Notes: generated by a model not told the origin, from the letters alone. A DNA stretch of 64,000 nt from Paenibacillus zeirhizosphaerae (GCF_030705605.1 NZ_JAPCKK010000001.1:310001-374000); one strand, 5' to 3'; numbered from the stretch's first letter, positions 32,686 to 41,636 are shown. Made by a program: numbers and translations.

Positions 32686-33243
32686 ATGCTAATCATGGTT
32701 ACAGGGGGACTGGGAACAGGGAAGACGCGATTTGCTTTGTCGATGGCTGCACGTCTTGCCCGTGAAGGGATTTATATTTCGTCTCCCGGTCGTACTGCTG
32801 CTGTTGGGATACCGGCTGAAGGACTTGTACTGCCGTCGTCTTACCACAGAATCAGCACAGACCGTGAGATGCCGCTACCCAATGTGCTTGAGCATCTCAA
32901 TATGGAGTCCAATATCTTCCGCGCTGACCGGAGAATGGTTATTGTTGACAGCGTTACAGGCTGGATTGGCAGTGAGTTCGGCACTGGACCGCTGGAACCA
33001 GCGGATAGAAGGCGTCTTGAAGTGAAGGCAGAGCGATTATCCGACAAGCTGCTGAGCTATCAGGGGATGCTGCTCGTGATTACGAACGAGCTGTCACCCA
33101 TGCTGTATCCCAGCGAAGAAGAGGCGCTGTTCGCCAGGCTGGTCACCCGTTTGAATATGGAAATAGCGGAGCGTGCGGACAGAGTGTACCATCTTATATC
33201 AGGTTTACCAGTGGAATTGAAGGAACGCAGCTTTCGGTATTGA
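32686..33243 (+). CDS. cobU: CobU-like adenosylcobinamide kinase/guanylyltransferase
   Basis: A 185-residue P-loop protein. GGLGTGKT (residues 7-14) is the nucleotide motif of CobU, and VIVDSVTGWIGSEF matches its second motif region, with the C-terminal LVTRLNMEIAERADRVYHLISGLPVELK segment typical of the family. CobU phosphorylates adenosylcobinamide and transfers GMP, in the lower-ligand branch of cobalamin assembly and salvage. The usual kinase-active His in the family's G-x-x-R-H motif is not evident: the corresponding SPGRTAAVGIP has no histidine. This makes the guanylyltransferase step doubtful. It is next to a PduO-type adenosyltransferase, which supports a cobalamin role. Confidence 0.7.
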   Translation: MLIMVTGGLGTGKTRFALSMAARLAREGIYISSPGRTAAVGIPAEGLVLPSSYHRISTDREMPLPNVLEHLNMESNIFRADRRMVIVDSVTGWIGSEFGTGPLEPADRRRLEVKAERLSDKLLSYQGMLLVITNELSPMLYPSEEEALFARLVTRLNMEIAERADRVYHLISGLPVELKERSFRY

Positions 33244-33288
33244 AAAGGAAGAGCGCTGTGATAGGCGCTTGATCGATAAAGGAGGAGT

Positions 33289-33861
33289 ATGATGGGCGTA
33301 TATACAAGAACCGGGGATGAAGGCGAAACCTCTGTCATTGGAGGAAGAGTCCGCAAGGATGATGACCGGGTTGAGGCTTACGGTACAATCGATGAATTAA
33401 ACAGTTTTGTGGGGCAGGCGCTCAGTTTTGCGGAGGAAGAGGTGCTTGAGGATCTGCGGGAGCAGTTGGCCGAAATTCAGCAGGAGCTGTTCGACTGCGG
33501 TTCCGATCTGGCTTTTGTCAAGCTGAGTGATAAAAAATATAAGGTGAAGGAAGAAATGGTGCTGCGGCTGGAGCAGTGGATCGACCACTGTGAAGAGGAG
33601 AATCCGAAGGTGGAGCGGTTTATTATCCCAGGAGGAAGCCGTCTCTCTTCGGCCCTGCATGTATGTCGTACGGTCTGTCGCCGCGCCGAACGGCGGACGG
33701 TTACGCTTGGCTCCCATACAGAGATCAATCCTGCGGTCCGCAGATATTTGAACAGGCTGTCCGATTATTTCTTCGTGGCTGCACGTACGGCTAATGTAAG
33801 GCTAGGTGTGGCTGATGTGGAATACGTGCGTAGCAAAAAGGTGTTTGGTAGAAAAGAATGA
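33289..33861 (+). CDS. PduO-type cob(I)alamin adenosyltransferase
   Basis: A 190-residue trimeric-type adenosyltransferase that attaches the adenosyl group to reduced cobalamin or cobinamide. The N terminus VYTRTGDEGETSVIGGRVRKDD holds the ATP-binding T-G-D-x-G motif, VEAYGTIDELNSFVG is the second conserved block, and CRTVCRRAERRTV with LNRLSDYFFVAARTAN is the third. It matches B. subtilis YvqK. A strong AAAGGAGGAG precedes the ATG. It overlaps the pseudouridine synthase gene by 4 bases (ATGA). Confidence 0.95.
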   Translation: MMGVYTRTGDEGETSVIGGRVRKDDDRVEAYGTIDELNSFVGQALSFAEEEVLEDLREQLAEIQQELFDCGSDLAFVKLSDKKYKVKEEMVLRLEQWIDHCEEENPKVERFIIPGGSRLSSALHVCRTVCRRAERRTVTLGSHTEINPAVRRYLNRLSDYFFVAARTANVRLGVADVEYVRSKKVFGRKE

Positions 33862-34820
33862 CCGCTTACTATGACCCAATCATTTACGATGTCCCCCCCG
33901 AAGATGAAGGCATTCTGCTGAAGACGGTTTTGAACAAAAGAATGGGGATTTCACGCAAGCTGCTTTCCCGTTTGAAGCTGACGGAGAAGGGGATTATGCT
34001 CAACGGAATCCGCGTGTATATTGACGTGAAGGTGCGAGCTGGTGACCGGGTGGAAATCCGTATGGAGCAGGAGATTTCGGAGGATATCCTGCCTGAGCCC
34101 CTTCCCTTTGACGTCCTGTACGAGGATGCGCACCTTCTGATTGTAAATAAAGTCGCAGGCATGATTGTGCACCCGACGCACGGTCACTACACTGGAACGC
34201 TTGCCAATGCGGTTGTCTATTACTGGCAGTCCAAGGGACAATCGTTCCGTTTTCGACCAGTGCACCGGCTGGATCAGGACACATCAGGTGTGCTGGCTAT
34301 AGCCAAAAACCCATACGCCCACCAGCATATATCTGAGCAAATGATCGCAGGAACGGTGGATAAGCGGTATATTGCTTATGTGCACGGCAGCCCGGAGCCG
34401 CCTGTAGGAAGAGTAGATGGCCCGATCGACCGTGACCCGGCCAACCTGCATAAACGCATCGTCACCCCGGACGGGTATCCTGCCCTTACGCTATATACTC
34501 TGGAGGAGAGCTGGCCGGAAGGCAGCAGAATCTCCCTGAAGCTGGAAACGGGGCGTACTCATCAGATTCGTGTGCATATGACCCATATCGGCTGCCCGCT
34601 GATCGGAGACCCGATGTATTTCGCTGATTTGCCGGATGAGAAGGAGGGGACTGCTGAACGTTCGCGCAGAGAATTTCTCGATAGATTGATCTCCAGACAG
34701 GCTTTGCATGCCGCCGAGCTTTCCTTCGATCACCCGCTCAGCGGAGAACGCTGCACGTTCCGGGCCCCGTTGCCGCCGGATTTGCTTCGTTTGGAAGAGG
34801 CGTTACGTACTGTTACATGA
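33858..34820 (+). CDS. RluD/RluA-family pseudouridine synthase
   Basis: A 320-residue RNA pseudouridine synthase. An S4-like N-terminal segment (LLKTVLNKRMGISRKLLSRLKLTEKGI) precedes the catalytic domain with HRLDQDTSGVL (136-146; Asp139 is the nucleophile), YIAYVHG and TGRTHQIRVHMTHIGCPLIGD. The target in RluD proteins is helix 69 of 23S rRNA, while other paralogues act elsewhere, so the exact uridine is not certain. It starts within the end of the adenosyltransferase gene. Confidence 0.92.
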   Translation: MTAYYDPIIYDVPPEDEGILLKTVLNKRMGISRKLLSRLKLTEKGIMLNGIRVYIDVKVRAGDRVEIRMEQEISEDILPEPLPFDVLYEDAHLLIVNKVAGMIVHPTHGHYTGTLANAVVYYWQSKGQSFRFRPVHRLDQDTSGVLAIAKNPYAHQHISEQMIAGTVDKRYIAYVHGSPEPPVGRVDGPIDRDPANLHKRIVTPDGYPALTLYTLEESWPEGSRISLKLETGRTHQIRVHMTHIGCPLIGDPMYFADLPDEKEGTAERSRREFLDRLISRQALHAAELSFDHPLSGERCTFRAPLPPDLLRLEEALRTVT

Positions 34821-34875
34821 CACAACCACTAAGAAGAATATGGAATTTGCAAGGAATGACGGAGGACACCAAAGT

Positions 34876-35241
34876 ATGAGTAAATTGACGGTTTATCAAT
34901 ATCCAAAATGCAGCACCTGCCGCAATGCGGTCAAATGGCTGCAAAACCAGGGGCATGAGCTTGAGCTTCACCACATTGTGGAGGAAACACCGACAGTCGG
35001 GCAGCTTGCGGAACTAGTGGACAAGAGTGGGCTTGATCTCAAAAAGTTCTTTAACACCAGCGGTGAGGTGTATAAAGAACTAAAGCTGAAGGACAAGCTG
35101 CCTGGCATGAGCAGGGAAGAGCAGCTTAATTTGCTGGCCTCAAACGGCATGTTGATTAAAAGGCCTGTCGTCACCGACGGGCAGCGGGTAACTATAGGAT
35201 TCAAAGAGGAACAGTACGGAGAAGTATGGGGACAGGCGTGA
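34876..35241 (+). CDS. ArsC/Spx-fold protein (YusI-like)
   Basis: A 121-residue thioredoxin-fold protein starting at ATG 34876 after GGAGGA; the long upstream frame overlaps the pseudouridine synthase gene and is rejected. It begins KLTVYQYPKCSTCRNAVKWL with a C12-x-x-C15 motif and includes KFFNTSGEVYKELKLKDKLPGMS and the IKRPVV element of the ArsC family. This matches the YusI/MgsR group rather than true arsenate reductase, where a single cysteine serves. Its activity is unknown; a redox role or regulation of RNA polymerase is possible. Confidence 0.85.
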   Translation: MSKLTVYQYPKCSTCRNAVKWLQNQGHELELHHIVEETPTVGQLAELVDKSGLDLKKFFNTSGEVYKELKLKDKLPGMSREEQLNLLASNGMLIKRPVVTDGQRVTIGFKEEQYGEVWGQA

Positions 35242-35336
35242 GTGCCTGTCTTTTTGTAACTGGAGCGAAGATTTTTTATGGGAAGGGAATTTAGAGCTGT
35301 TTGTTATTTGCCAAGGTTGCGGAAGGATGGGATACG

Positions 35337-36125
35337 GTGATAGGAACGTTGATCGGCCAAGGCAATACGGCGGATATATTTGATGCAGGCAATAACAGAG
35401 TGGTTAAGCTGTTCAAGTATGGTTATCCATTGGATGATGTTCGGCTTGAAATTAATAATTCGAGGCTGTTGAACGGTTTGAACCTTCCAACAAGCAAAAG
35501 CTACGAATTAGTTACGCACGAAGGAAGACACGGCATCCTATACGATAAAATAGACGGGCAATCGCTGCTTGAGTTAGTTCTGCAGACGGGGGAAGTGGAG
35601 CGGTACGCGGTCGTTTTAGCACAGTTTCATAAACGAATCCTGGCCTGTAAATTGGAGGGTGCCGCAAGTTTGAAGTCCATTTTAAAAAGAAATATCGAAC
35701 GCGCGAATGATTTAACGGGCTTATGCAAATCGCAATTGTATGCTGTCTTGGAAGCGTTGCCGGATGGTGGCCGGCTTTGTCATGGTGATTATCACTTTGA
35801 CAATGTGCTTGTGAACGATGAGAAGAATTACATAATAGACTACATGAATGTATGCCGTGGACACGAATACGGAGACGTGGCCAGAACGGTGTATTTGATT
35901 GAAATGACCCCTGTGCCTTCCCAAATGAGCGATGTCGAACGAATTTTGTGGATGAAAAAAAGGGCAACTGACGTTTATTTGCAGGAAATGGGTGTTCCCC
36001 GGGAAGAGCTGTCCGAATGGTTACTGGTAACCGTCGCTGCCCGACTTTCGGAATTGAGTGGTGAGCAGCGAGATGAGAAAAACTCGGTCCTTAAGTTTTT
36101 GTCGATGTGGGGAGTGTATGAGTAA
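35337..36125 (+). CDS. Aminoglycoside-phosphotransferase-like kinase
   Basis: About 262 residues from GTG 35337 (AAGGATGG upstream); a TTG at 35301 would add 12 residues. It has the APH fold: a glycine loop start (IGTLIGQGNTADIFD), the lysine in VVKLFKYG, the catalytic CHGDYHFDNVLV (His149, Asp151, Asn156) and the metal-binding IIDYMN aspartate. The substrate is not known; many members phosphorylate small metabolites, not antibiotics. It lies about 60 bases after the ArsC-like gene and may be a separate unit. Confidence 0.85.
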   Translation: MIGTLIGQGNTADIFDAGNNRVVKLFKYGYPLDDVRLEINNSRLLNGLNLPTSKSYELVTHEGRHGILYDKIDGQSLLELVLQTGEVERYAVVLAQFHKRILACKLEGAASLKSILKRNIERANDLTGLCKSQLYAVLEALPDGGRLCHGDYHFDNVLVNDEKNYIIDYMNVCRGHEYGDVARTVYLIEMTPVPSQMSDVERILWMKKRATDVYLQEMGVPREELSEWLLVTVAARLSELSGEQRDEKNSVLKFLSMWGVYE

Positions 36126-36219
36126 AGAGCAGAAAAGTTCGTGGGTAAGCCCCTGAATGGGATGCAATATGGTATACTCGTAAAAGGTTATTTTTATCGA
36201 AATGGAGAGAGACATTTAA

Positions 36220-37116
36220 GTGACACAAAATAACAAACAATCGGTTATGCTGGTAGACGGCATGGCGCTGCTCTTTCGCGCCTATTACGCCACAGCGGCT
36301 CATGGATATATACGTCGTACCAAAGAAGGAACTCCGACCAACGCCATCTACGGTTTTATCCGTTATTTCTGGGATGCGGTGCAGGCCTTTGGCCCGACAC
36401 ATGTCGTCTGCTGTTGGGATATGGGAGGCAAGACGTTCAGAGGGGATCACTTTGCGGCGTACAAAGGGAATCGCGCCGAAGCGCCGGACGATCTGATCCC
36501 CCAGTTTACACTAATCCGTGACGTGATGGACAGTCTGGGGGTTCCGAACATTGGGGCGGAAGGCTACGAAGCTGATGACTGCATCGGTACCCTAGCCTGC
36601 CATTATTCCCGAGACGAGAATATGAACGTGCTGGTTCTGTCAGGCGATCATGATTTGCTGCAACTGGTGGATGAGCGGATTAAAGTCATTATTATGAAAA
36701 AAGGCCAGGGCAACTATATGGTCTATACACCTGCAAGCCTGATGGAGGAGAAGGGACTGCAGCCGCGTCAAATCATAGATGTCAAGGGATTGATGGGAGA
36801 CACAAGCGACAACTATCCCGGGGTGCGCGGCATTGGCGAGAAGACGGCACTGAAGCTGGTGCAGGAATACGGTTCCATCGAAGGCATACTGGAAAATCTG
36901 GAGCTTCTGAGCCCTTCGGTCAGAAAGAAAATCGAGAATGATCTGGACATGCTCCATTTGTCTCGTAGGCTTGCGGAAATCCATTGTGCGGTGCCGATTG
37001 TCTGTTCGCTGGAGAGCAGCCTGCTGCGGTTGGATCACGGACTGATCGTGGCTAAATTTGAACAGCTTGAAATGAAGAGCCTTTGTACCATGATGGGAGT
37101 GGCGGTTGGATCATGA
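36220..37116 (+). CDS. 5'-3' exonuclease / flap endonuclease (YpcP-like)
   Basis: A 298-residue 5' nuclease, equivalent to the N-terminal domain of DNA polymerase I as a stand-alone gene. Acidic metal ligands lie in VMLVDGMALLFRAYY, HVVCCWDMGGKTFR, EGYEADDCIGTLA, VLVLSGDHDLLQLV and LMGDTSDNYPGVRGIGEKTA (the helix-hairpin-helix). It removes flaps and RNA primers. B. subtilis YpcP is the close counterpart. GTG 36220 follows GGAGAGAG. A TATACT at about 36171 may be its -10. Confidence 0.92.
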   Translation: MTQNNKQSVMLVDGMALLFRAYYATAAHGYIRRTKEGTPTNAIYGFIRYFWDAVQAFGPTHVVCCWDMGGKTFRGDHFAAYKGNRAEAPDDLIPQFTLIRDVMDSLGVPNIGAEGYEADDCIGTLACHYSRDENMNVLVLSGDHDLLQLVDERIKVIIMKKGQGNYMVYTPASLMEEKGLQPRQIIDVKGLMGDTSDNYPGVRGIGEKTALKLVQEYGSIEGILENLELLSPSVRKKIENDLDMLHLSRRLAEIHCAVPIVCSLESSLLRLDHGLIVAKFEQLEMKSLCTMMGVAVGS

Positions 37117-37135
37117 GCAACGGGACGAGTAAGCA

Positions 37136-37258
37136 ATGGAGAAAATGAACACCTGGATGCTGGCATTGACGATGTCAGTGTCCTTTTTGCTGTCCGGATA
37201 TGCCATAACGCCTCATATTCGGAACAAATTTGCAAACGTTTTAGCTTTACGCAATTGA
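37136..37258 (+). CDS. Possible 40-residue membrane peptide
   Basis: A short frame MEKMNTWMLALTMSVSFLLS... with a hydrophobic helix at residues 6-24 and a basic tail (HIRNKFANVLAL). It sits between the nuclease gene and the MOSC gene. The ribosome site is weak (GGGACGAG, 9 bases upstream), so I cannot be sure it is expressed. Confidence 0.3.
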   Translation: MEKMNTWMLALTMSVSFLLSGYAITPHIRNKFANVLALRN

Positions 37259-37317
37259 CGGCTTCACCATTTAGGGAGAAGATAGGGTTAATATATATTT
37301 GCAGGGAGGCTCAGGGA

Positions 37318-37971
37318 ATGAACATGAGCAATGCAGCTCCATTGGCCGTTTCAGTGAATATCGGATTGCCAGCCGTACTCACGCATGGTGAAAAAGAAGT
37401 GCTCAGCGGCATTAACAAGCTGCCTGCAGAGCGGCCGATTCTTCTCACTAGCAGTGGAATCCCCGGTGACGGACAGGCGGATCTTGTGCATCATGGAGGC
37501 CCGGACAAGGTGGTATGCGTGTATGATTACAGTCGCTATGCGCACTTTGAGCAGCTTATGGACCGTAAGCTTGCCTTCGGGGCTTTCGGGGAAAATGTGA
37601 CGACAGCGGGGGCGTCGGAGGATAGGGTAAGTATTGGGGATCTATACCGCCTGGGCCGTGCGCTCGTGCAAGTCAGCCAGCCCCGTCAGCCCTGCTTCAA
37701 ATTGGCGGCAAAATACGGGTGGAAGGAGCTTCCGCAACAATTTCAGCAGACGGGCTACACCGGCTACTATTTCAGGGTGCTTGAAGAAGGGGAGCTGGCT
37801 CCCGATGACTCGATGGAACTGGTGGAGAGGCAGCAGGACCACATCACCGTAATGGAGGCCAATCGGATTATGTACCAGCAGAAAGATCAGGCTGAACAGA
37901 CATTGCGGTTGCTGAATGTGGAAGCGTTATCTGAGAGCTGGAAGTACTCGTTGCGTAAACGTTTGGGCTGA
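37318..37971 (+). CDS. MOSC-domain protein (YiiM-like)
   Basis: A 217-residue protein starting at ATG 37318 (GGGAGG 8 bases upstream). It has the YiiM layout: an N-terminal strand region (VSVNIGLPAVL), the GDGQADLVHHGGPDKVVCVYD core, FGENVTTAGASEDRVSIGDLYRLG, and the conserved molybdenum-site cysteine in PRQPCFKLA. A 3-alpha C-terminal domain follows. In E. coli, YiiM reduces N-hydroxylated bases such as 6-N-hydroxylaminopurine using a molybdenum cofactor. The Cys supports an active enzyme. Confidence 0.92.
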   Translation: MNMSNAAPLAVSVNIGLPAVLTHGEKEVLSGINKLPAERPILLTSSGIPGDGQADLVHHGGPDKVVCVYDYSRYAHFEQLMDRKLAFGAFGENVTTAGASEDRVSIGDLYRLGRALVQVSQPRQPCFKLAAKYGWKELPQQFQQTGYTGYYFRVLEEGELAPDDSMELVERQQDHITVMEANRIMYQQKDQAEQTLRLLNVEALSESWKYSLRKRLG

Positions 37972-38008
37972 ACCGGGATGTGATGACATAGCGAAGGGAG
38001 AGGTTAAA

Positions 38009-38881
38009 ATGGCTGTATTGGGTGCTATTGAAGCAGGAGGAACTAAATTCGTTTGTGGTATAGGTAATGAACAAGGGGAAATTATGGACAGGGTCAGCTT
38101 CCCAACGGAAGCGCCCGAAATTACAATGGCCCGTGTCATTGAATATTTTGACGGAAAAAATGTTGAAGCTATCGGGGTAGGCTCCTTCGGTCCGATTGAC
38201 CCGATTATCGGCAGCAGTACATACGGGTACATTACAACAACTCCCAAACCCCACTGGAGCAACTATAATCTTATCGGCAAGCTGAAGGCTCATTTTAACG
38301 TTCCGATGGGCTTTGATACGGATGTGAACGGAGCCGCATTAGGGGAATATACGTGGGGGGCAGCCAAGGGCCTGGACAATTGCATCTATATTACGGTTGG
38401 CACAGGCATCGGTGCAGGAGCCGTTGCCGGAGGGCAACTGCTTCACGGATTATCCCACCCGGAAATGGGGCATATTCTAACCCGCCGCCATCCAGAAGAT
38501 TCTTATGAGGGCTTTTGCCCATATCATGGCGATTGTCTGGAAGGGCTGGCTGCGGGGCCCGCCATCAGCAGACGATGGGGAACACAGGGAGCTGAGCTGG
38601 CCTCGGATCATCCGGCATGGGAGCTGGAGGCATATTATCTCGCACAGGCTTTGATGAATTATATACTGATCCTTTCCCCGCAGAAAATCATTATGGGTGG
38701 GGGAGTTATGAAGCAGGAGCATCTCTTTCCGCTGGTCCGCCGCAAGCTGCAGGAGATACTCAAAGGATACATTCAGCATGCAAGTCTTGCGGCGGATATC
38801 GACAGCTATATCGTTCCGCCTGGGCTGGGCGACAATGCCGGCCTGTCCGGTGCGCTTGCATTGGCACGCCTTGGAGTATGA
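38009..38881 (+). CDS. ROK-family sugar kinase (fructokinase type)
   Basis: A 290-residue ROK kinase starting at ATG 38009 (AAGGGAGAGG upstream). The ATP site is GAIEAGGTKFVCGIG, the sugar-binding E-M-G-H occurs in SHPEMGHILTRRH, and the zinc cluster follows: H-x9-C-x2-H-x4-C in HPEDSYEGFCPYHGDC. GFDTDVNGAALGE carries the catalytic Asp. This is the ScrK/YdhR-type fructokinase group. No sugar transporter lies nearby, so the substrate is only inferred. A terminator follows. Confidence 0.92.
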   Translation: MAVLGAIEAGGTKFVCGIGNEQGEIMDRVSFPTEAPEITMARVIEYFDGKNVEAIGVGSFGPIDPIIGSSTYGYITTTPKPHWSNYNLIGKLKAHFNVPMGFDTDVNGAALGEYTWGAAKGLDNCIYITVGTGIGAGAVAGGQLLHGLSHPEMGHILTRRHPEDSYEGFCPYHGDCLEGLAAGPAISRRWGTQGAELASDHPAWELEAYYLAQALMNYILILSPQKIIMGGGVMKQEHLFPLVRRKLQEILKGYIQHASLAADIDSYIVPPGLGDNAGLSGALALARLGV

Positions 38882-38995
38882 CAATATTTCGCGGTGAAAT
38901 GCTGAGTTTCTTGGCTGGACGTGAAAAAAGTTTTGACGGGGATGCTGCTTCCGTTATAAGATGGGCTTAACAGCATAGTACGATGATGAATAAGG

Positions 38996-39037
38996 AAGCA
39001 CCTATTTTGCAAACACGCGAAATAGGTGCTTTTTTTT
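38996..39037 (+). terminator. Terminator after ROK kinase gene
   Basis: AAGCACCTATTT pairs with AAATAGGTGCTT across a short loop, followed by a T-run. Confidence 0.92.
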
Positions 39038-39075
39038 GTGCTGAATGCTGTATACATAGCGAGGAGGATTGGGGT

Positions 39076-40068
39076 ATGGAGATTGTATTCTTGAATAAGC
39101 TTTCGAAGTCGGAGAAGTCGGATGAACTGGGATCTGCCCAGGTGTGGATTGGGGAAGAAGAGGGGATATGGTGCGTCGGCTGGCGGACCGCGGCAGTGGA
39201 TAGCGTCTGGTATGAAGGCTGTTCATGGCAGGAGATGCTCTCCATTTACCGTTATCAGCTTGCTTTGAAGCTGGCTGAAGGATACCGTCCGCTTATCGAA
39301 GGGGTGTTCCATGAGCCTGTAGAGAGCGGAGGTCGCAGTTTGTTTGTACAAAAGTTATTCTGCTACAGTGACCTTCATCCCCGCGACAGTGTTTACAGCG
39401 AGCTTAGTGTCTGGCGTCGGCGCCAGGCGGCAGCCGAGAATAGGGCACCGTACATGATCGCGAGCAACCGTTTGCTGAAGCTAATCAGCGTCTTTCTTCC
39501 CCGGAACGAAGCGGATCTGCTTGAGCTGCCGGGCGTAGGGGAGACCAAGGTGCGAACCTATGGAGCGGACCTGCTGGCGATTACCTCCCAGGTAGAGCAA
39601 TACCGTCCGTTTCCTTTGAGCTGGGTTGAGGAAGAACTTGATGCTCAGGATTTTATCAGTTGGAGCTATCGTCAGAAGGAACAGAAATACAAACTGGAGC
39701 TCGACAAATATCATCAGCGTCAGGCAGTTCTCCAGGGATCTGCGGAAGGGCTGGGATTAGAGGCCATCAGCCGGCAGTCTGGACTGCCGCGAAGAGAAGT
39801 TATTGAAATGCTGGAGGTACTTGTGAGTGAAGGGTACGATGTGGATAACGTCATACAGAGCGAGCTGTCGGGTGCTCCAGAGCAGGAGCAAACGGCGATC
39901 CGGGCTGCATATAGGGAGCTGGGGGATCGTTTTTTGAAGCCTGTCATGCAGCGGGTGTACGGCGACCAGAATAGCGAGACTTTGAAGCTGGATGAAATTT
40001 ATGAGCGACTGCGGCTGGTGCGCATCTGTTATCGCCGTGATGAAGGAGACAAGCGAAGCGCCAGCTAA
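39076..40068 (+). CDS. HRDC-domain protein of unknown function
   Basis: A 330-residue protein. ATG 39076 follows GAGGAGG; the longer upstream frame runs through the terminator at 38996 and is rejected. Residues about 124-170 are an HRDC domain (RLLKLISVFLPRNEADLLELPGVGETKVRTYGADLLAI), a helical nucleic-acid-binding unit found in RecQ and RNase D. The N-terminal part is a mixed domain with two close tryptophans (WCVGWRTAAVDSVWY). The C-terminal part has an HTH-like segment (LGLEAISRQSGLPRREVIEMLEVLVSEGY). No helicase or nuclease motifs are present. It may be a nucleic-acid-binding accessory factor. Confidence 0.85.
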   Translation: MEIVFLNKLSKSEKSDELGSAQVWIGEEEGIWCVGWRTAAVDSVWYEGCSWQEMLSIYRYQLALKLAEGYRPLIEGVFHEPVESGGRSLFVQKLFCYSDLHPRDSVYSELSVWRRRQAAAENRAPYMIASNRLLKLISVFLPRNEADLLELPGVGETKVRTYGADLLAITSQVEQYRPFPLSWVEEELDAQDFISWSYRQKEQKYKLELDKYHQRQAVLQGSAEGLGLEAISRQSGLPRREVIEMLEVLVSEGYDVDNVIQSELSGAPEQEQTAIRAAYRELGDRFLKPVMQRVYGDQNSETLKLDEIYERLRLVRICYRRDEGDKRSAS

Positions 40069-40097
40069 GCCCAACTGCATTTAGCAGCTAATACAAA

Positions 40098-40141
40098 TAG
40101 ACGGACCCTGTCCTGAAGGAAGGCTCCGTCTTTCATTTTTG
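40098..40141. terminator. Bidirectional terminator between HRDC gene and corA
   Basis: GACGGAcCCT...AGGctCCGTC stem with T-rich flanks on both strands (TTTCATTTTT on the forward side). It serves the two convergent genes. Confidence 0.75.
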
Positions 40142-40159
40142 TTTTGTACTATGAACCGT

Positions 40160-41095
40160 TCAGATCCAGTCTTTCTTGCGGAAAATCAAAAACATGCTAC
40201 TGCCGAGCACGATCATGATACCAATCACGACAAAATATCCGTATTTTGTGTGTGTCTCAGGCATAAAATCAAAGTTCATTCCATAGATGCCCGTAATGAC
40301 GGTTAGAGGCATAAATACAGTTGTAATGGCTGTAAAAACTCTCATGATTTCGTTGGCCCGGTTGGCGATGCTGGACTGATAGGCTTCACGAAGGTTGCCC
40401 ATCAGATCGCGGTAGGTGTCGAAGGTTTCGGAAATTTTTACGGCATTTTCATAAATGTCGCTGAAATATTTCTGCAATTGGTCGTCAATCAGGCGCAGAT
40501 CCCGTTTGTTTAACGTGTTAATGACTTCCTTTTGCGGGCCAAGCACTTTTTTTAGCCACAGAATTTCACTGCGCAGACCGATAATCTCATTCAGGTGGGA
40601 TTTTTTGGTGTGCATCAGGATATCCTCTTCGAGCTTTTCGATCCGGACTTCGATCCGATCACCGACGAGAAAGTAATTGTCTACGATCAGGTCAATCAGG
40701 AGATACATAAAACGGTCGGGCGTGTGTACTTCCTGTTCCCAAAGCAGCGGCTTCAAGGAACGAAGCTCGTTAATTTTTTGCTTGGTAATCGTGATGATAT
40801 AATGTCTGCCGAGAAAAATATTAAGGGAACGAAGGAATATTTCTTCGTCATCAAATCGTATGCTATTTACAACGATAAAGTAATGGTTATCATAGATTTC
40901 AATTTTAGGACGCTGATCTTCCTCGCTCAGGCAGTCCTCCACAGCCAGATCATGAATGGAAAAGAGCGGCTGCAGTACTGCGAGATCATCAACATCGGCA
41001 TCGATCCAGTAGAAGCCGTCGGCCGGAGCCGTTAATGTTTTTTCGATGTCATCAATCAGGGTGAATACCCCGTTGTTCACTAACCGGATTTTCAT
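40160..41095 (-). CDS. corA: CorA-family magnesium transporter
   Basis: A 311-residue protein starting at ATG 41095; the GTG 9 bases earlier lies within the ribosome site TAAGGAGTGAGG. A large cytoplasmic domain (about 1-240) precedes two C-terminal helices. The first ends in GIYGMNF, the G-M-N selectivity motif, followed by the periplasmic EXT loop (DFMPETHTKYGY), then the second helix and a basic KKDWI tail. These are the full hallmarks of CorA channels. It has a long, possibly structured leader (41105-41304). Confidence 0.95.
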   Translation of the reverse strand: MKIRLVNNGVFTLIDDIEKTLTAPADGFYWIDADVDDLAVLQPLFSIHDLAVEDCLSEEDQRPKIEIYDNHYFIVVNSIRFDDEEIFLRSLNIFLGRHYIITITKQKINELRSLKPLLWEQEVHTPDRFMYLLIDLIVDNYFLVGDRIEVRIEKLEEDILMHTKKSHLNEIIGLRSEILWLKKVLGPQKEVINTLNKRDLRLIDDQLQKYFSDIYENAVKISETFDTYRDLMGNLREAYQSSIANRANEIMRVFTAITTVFMPLTVITGIYGMNFDFMPETHTKYGYFVVIGIMIVLGSSMFLIFRKKDWI

Positions 41096-41104
41096 CTTCC
41101 TCAC

Positions 41105-41304
41105 TCCTTATGTTCCGCCTGAGGCGAATGGTGTTCACAAGGAATGTTTCAGACTAGCGGAGACCCTGGAAGTTGTACAGACATACAGAACGTGCGTCCC
41201 GTCTCCGGCAAGCTGAAGTCATTCCTATACTGTTGTCATGCTTCCGCCGCCTATTCGGACTCGGGTCGCCTTCCATGGTAGGTGTCACCTCTTATCGAAT
41301 TATA
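41105..41304 (-). promoter_or_regulatory. Long leader of corA with candidate RNA structure
   Basis: A reverse-strand TATAAT at 41299-41304 would give a leader of nearly 200 bases. In it, read 5'-3', CGGAGAC and GTCTCCG form a 7-bp stem closing a loop of about 45 bases. It does not match the M-box (ykoK) consensus that I know for Mg2+ genes. I see no obvious terminator within it. Confidence 0.4.
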
Positions 41305-41570
41305 TTAGGATGAGCTGCTGCAGCCCTTGAAAAACTTTCGCTAAACGCGGTCCGGCTTCTTTGAAAGTATGTCGATAAACGTTTTTCTTATACGTAGAAC
41401 TTTCACTACGCAAATGTTCAACCGCTTGCAGCACTTGTCTAGTATAACGCTCGGTATAGAGCCTTTCAAGGATAAAATTGGGACATTCGTAGCGCTGATT
41501 TCATCCTATGGGTGAACCCCGGTCTGGGTGTGCAAAGGTCGGATTTTTTTGAAAACTTGCTGCTTGACGA
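41305..41570. other. Intergenic region without recognisable gene
   Basis: About 265 bp between the divergent corA and met promoters. No open frame with a ribosome site and no clear repeat or RNA was seen. A GGCTGCAGCAGCTC element with a palindromic centre lies near 41311-41324. Confidence 0.5.
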
Positions 41571-41636
41571 AAGAGGCGCTAATGCATTAAAGTTTGATAC
41601 AGGATATTTGTATTAACTAAAAATGAAAATAGCGAA

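Noticed and set aside
35337..36125. Aminoglycoside resistance gene
   Set aside because: Only the general kinase fold is recognisable; many such proteins act on other small molecules and no resistance context is present.
41105..41304. An M-box (ykoK) or Mn2+ (yybP-ykoY) riboswitch upstream of corA
   Set aside because: I could not find the conserved core segments of either class on the reverse strand, so it is reported only as an unassigned leader.
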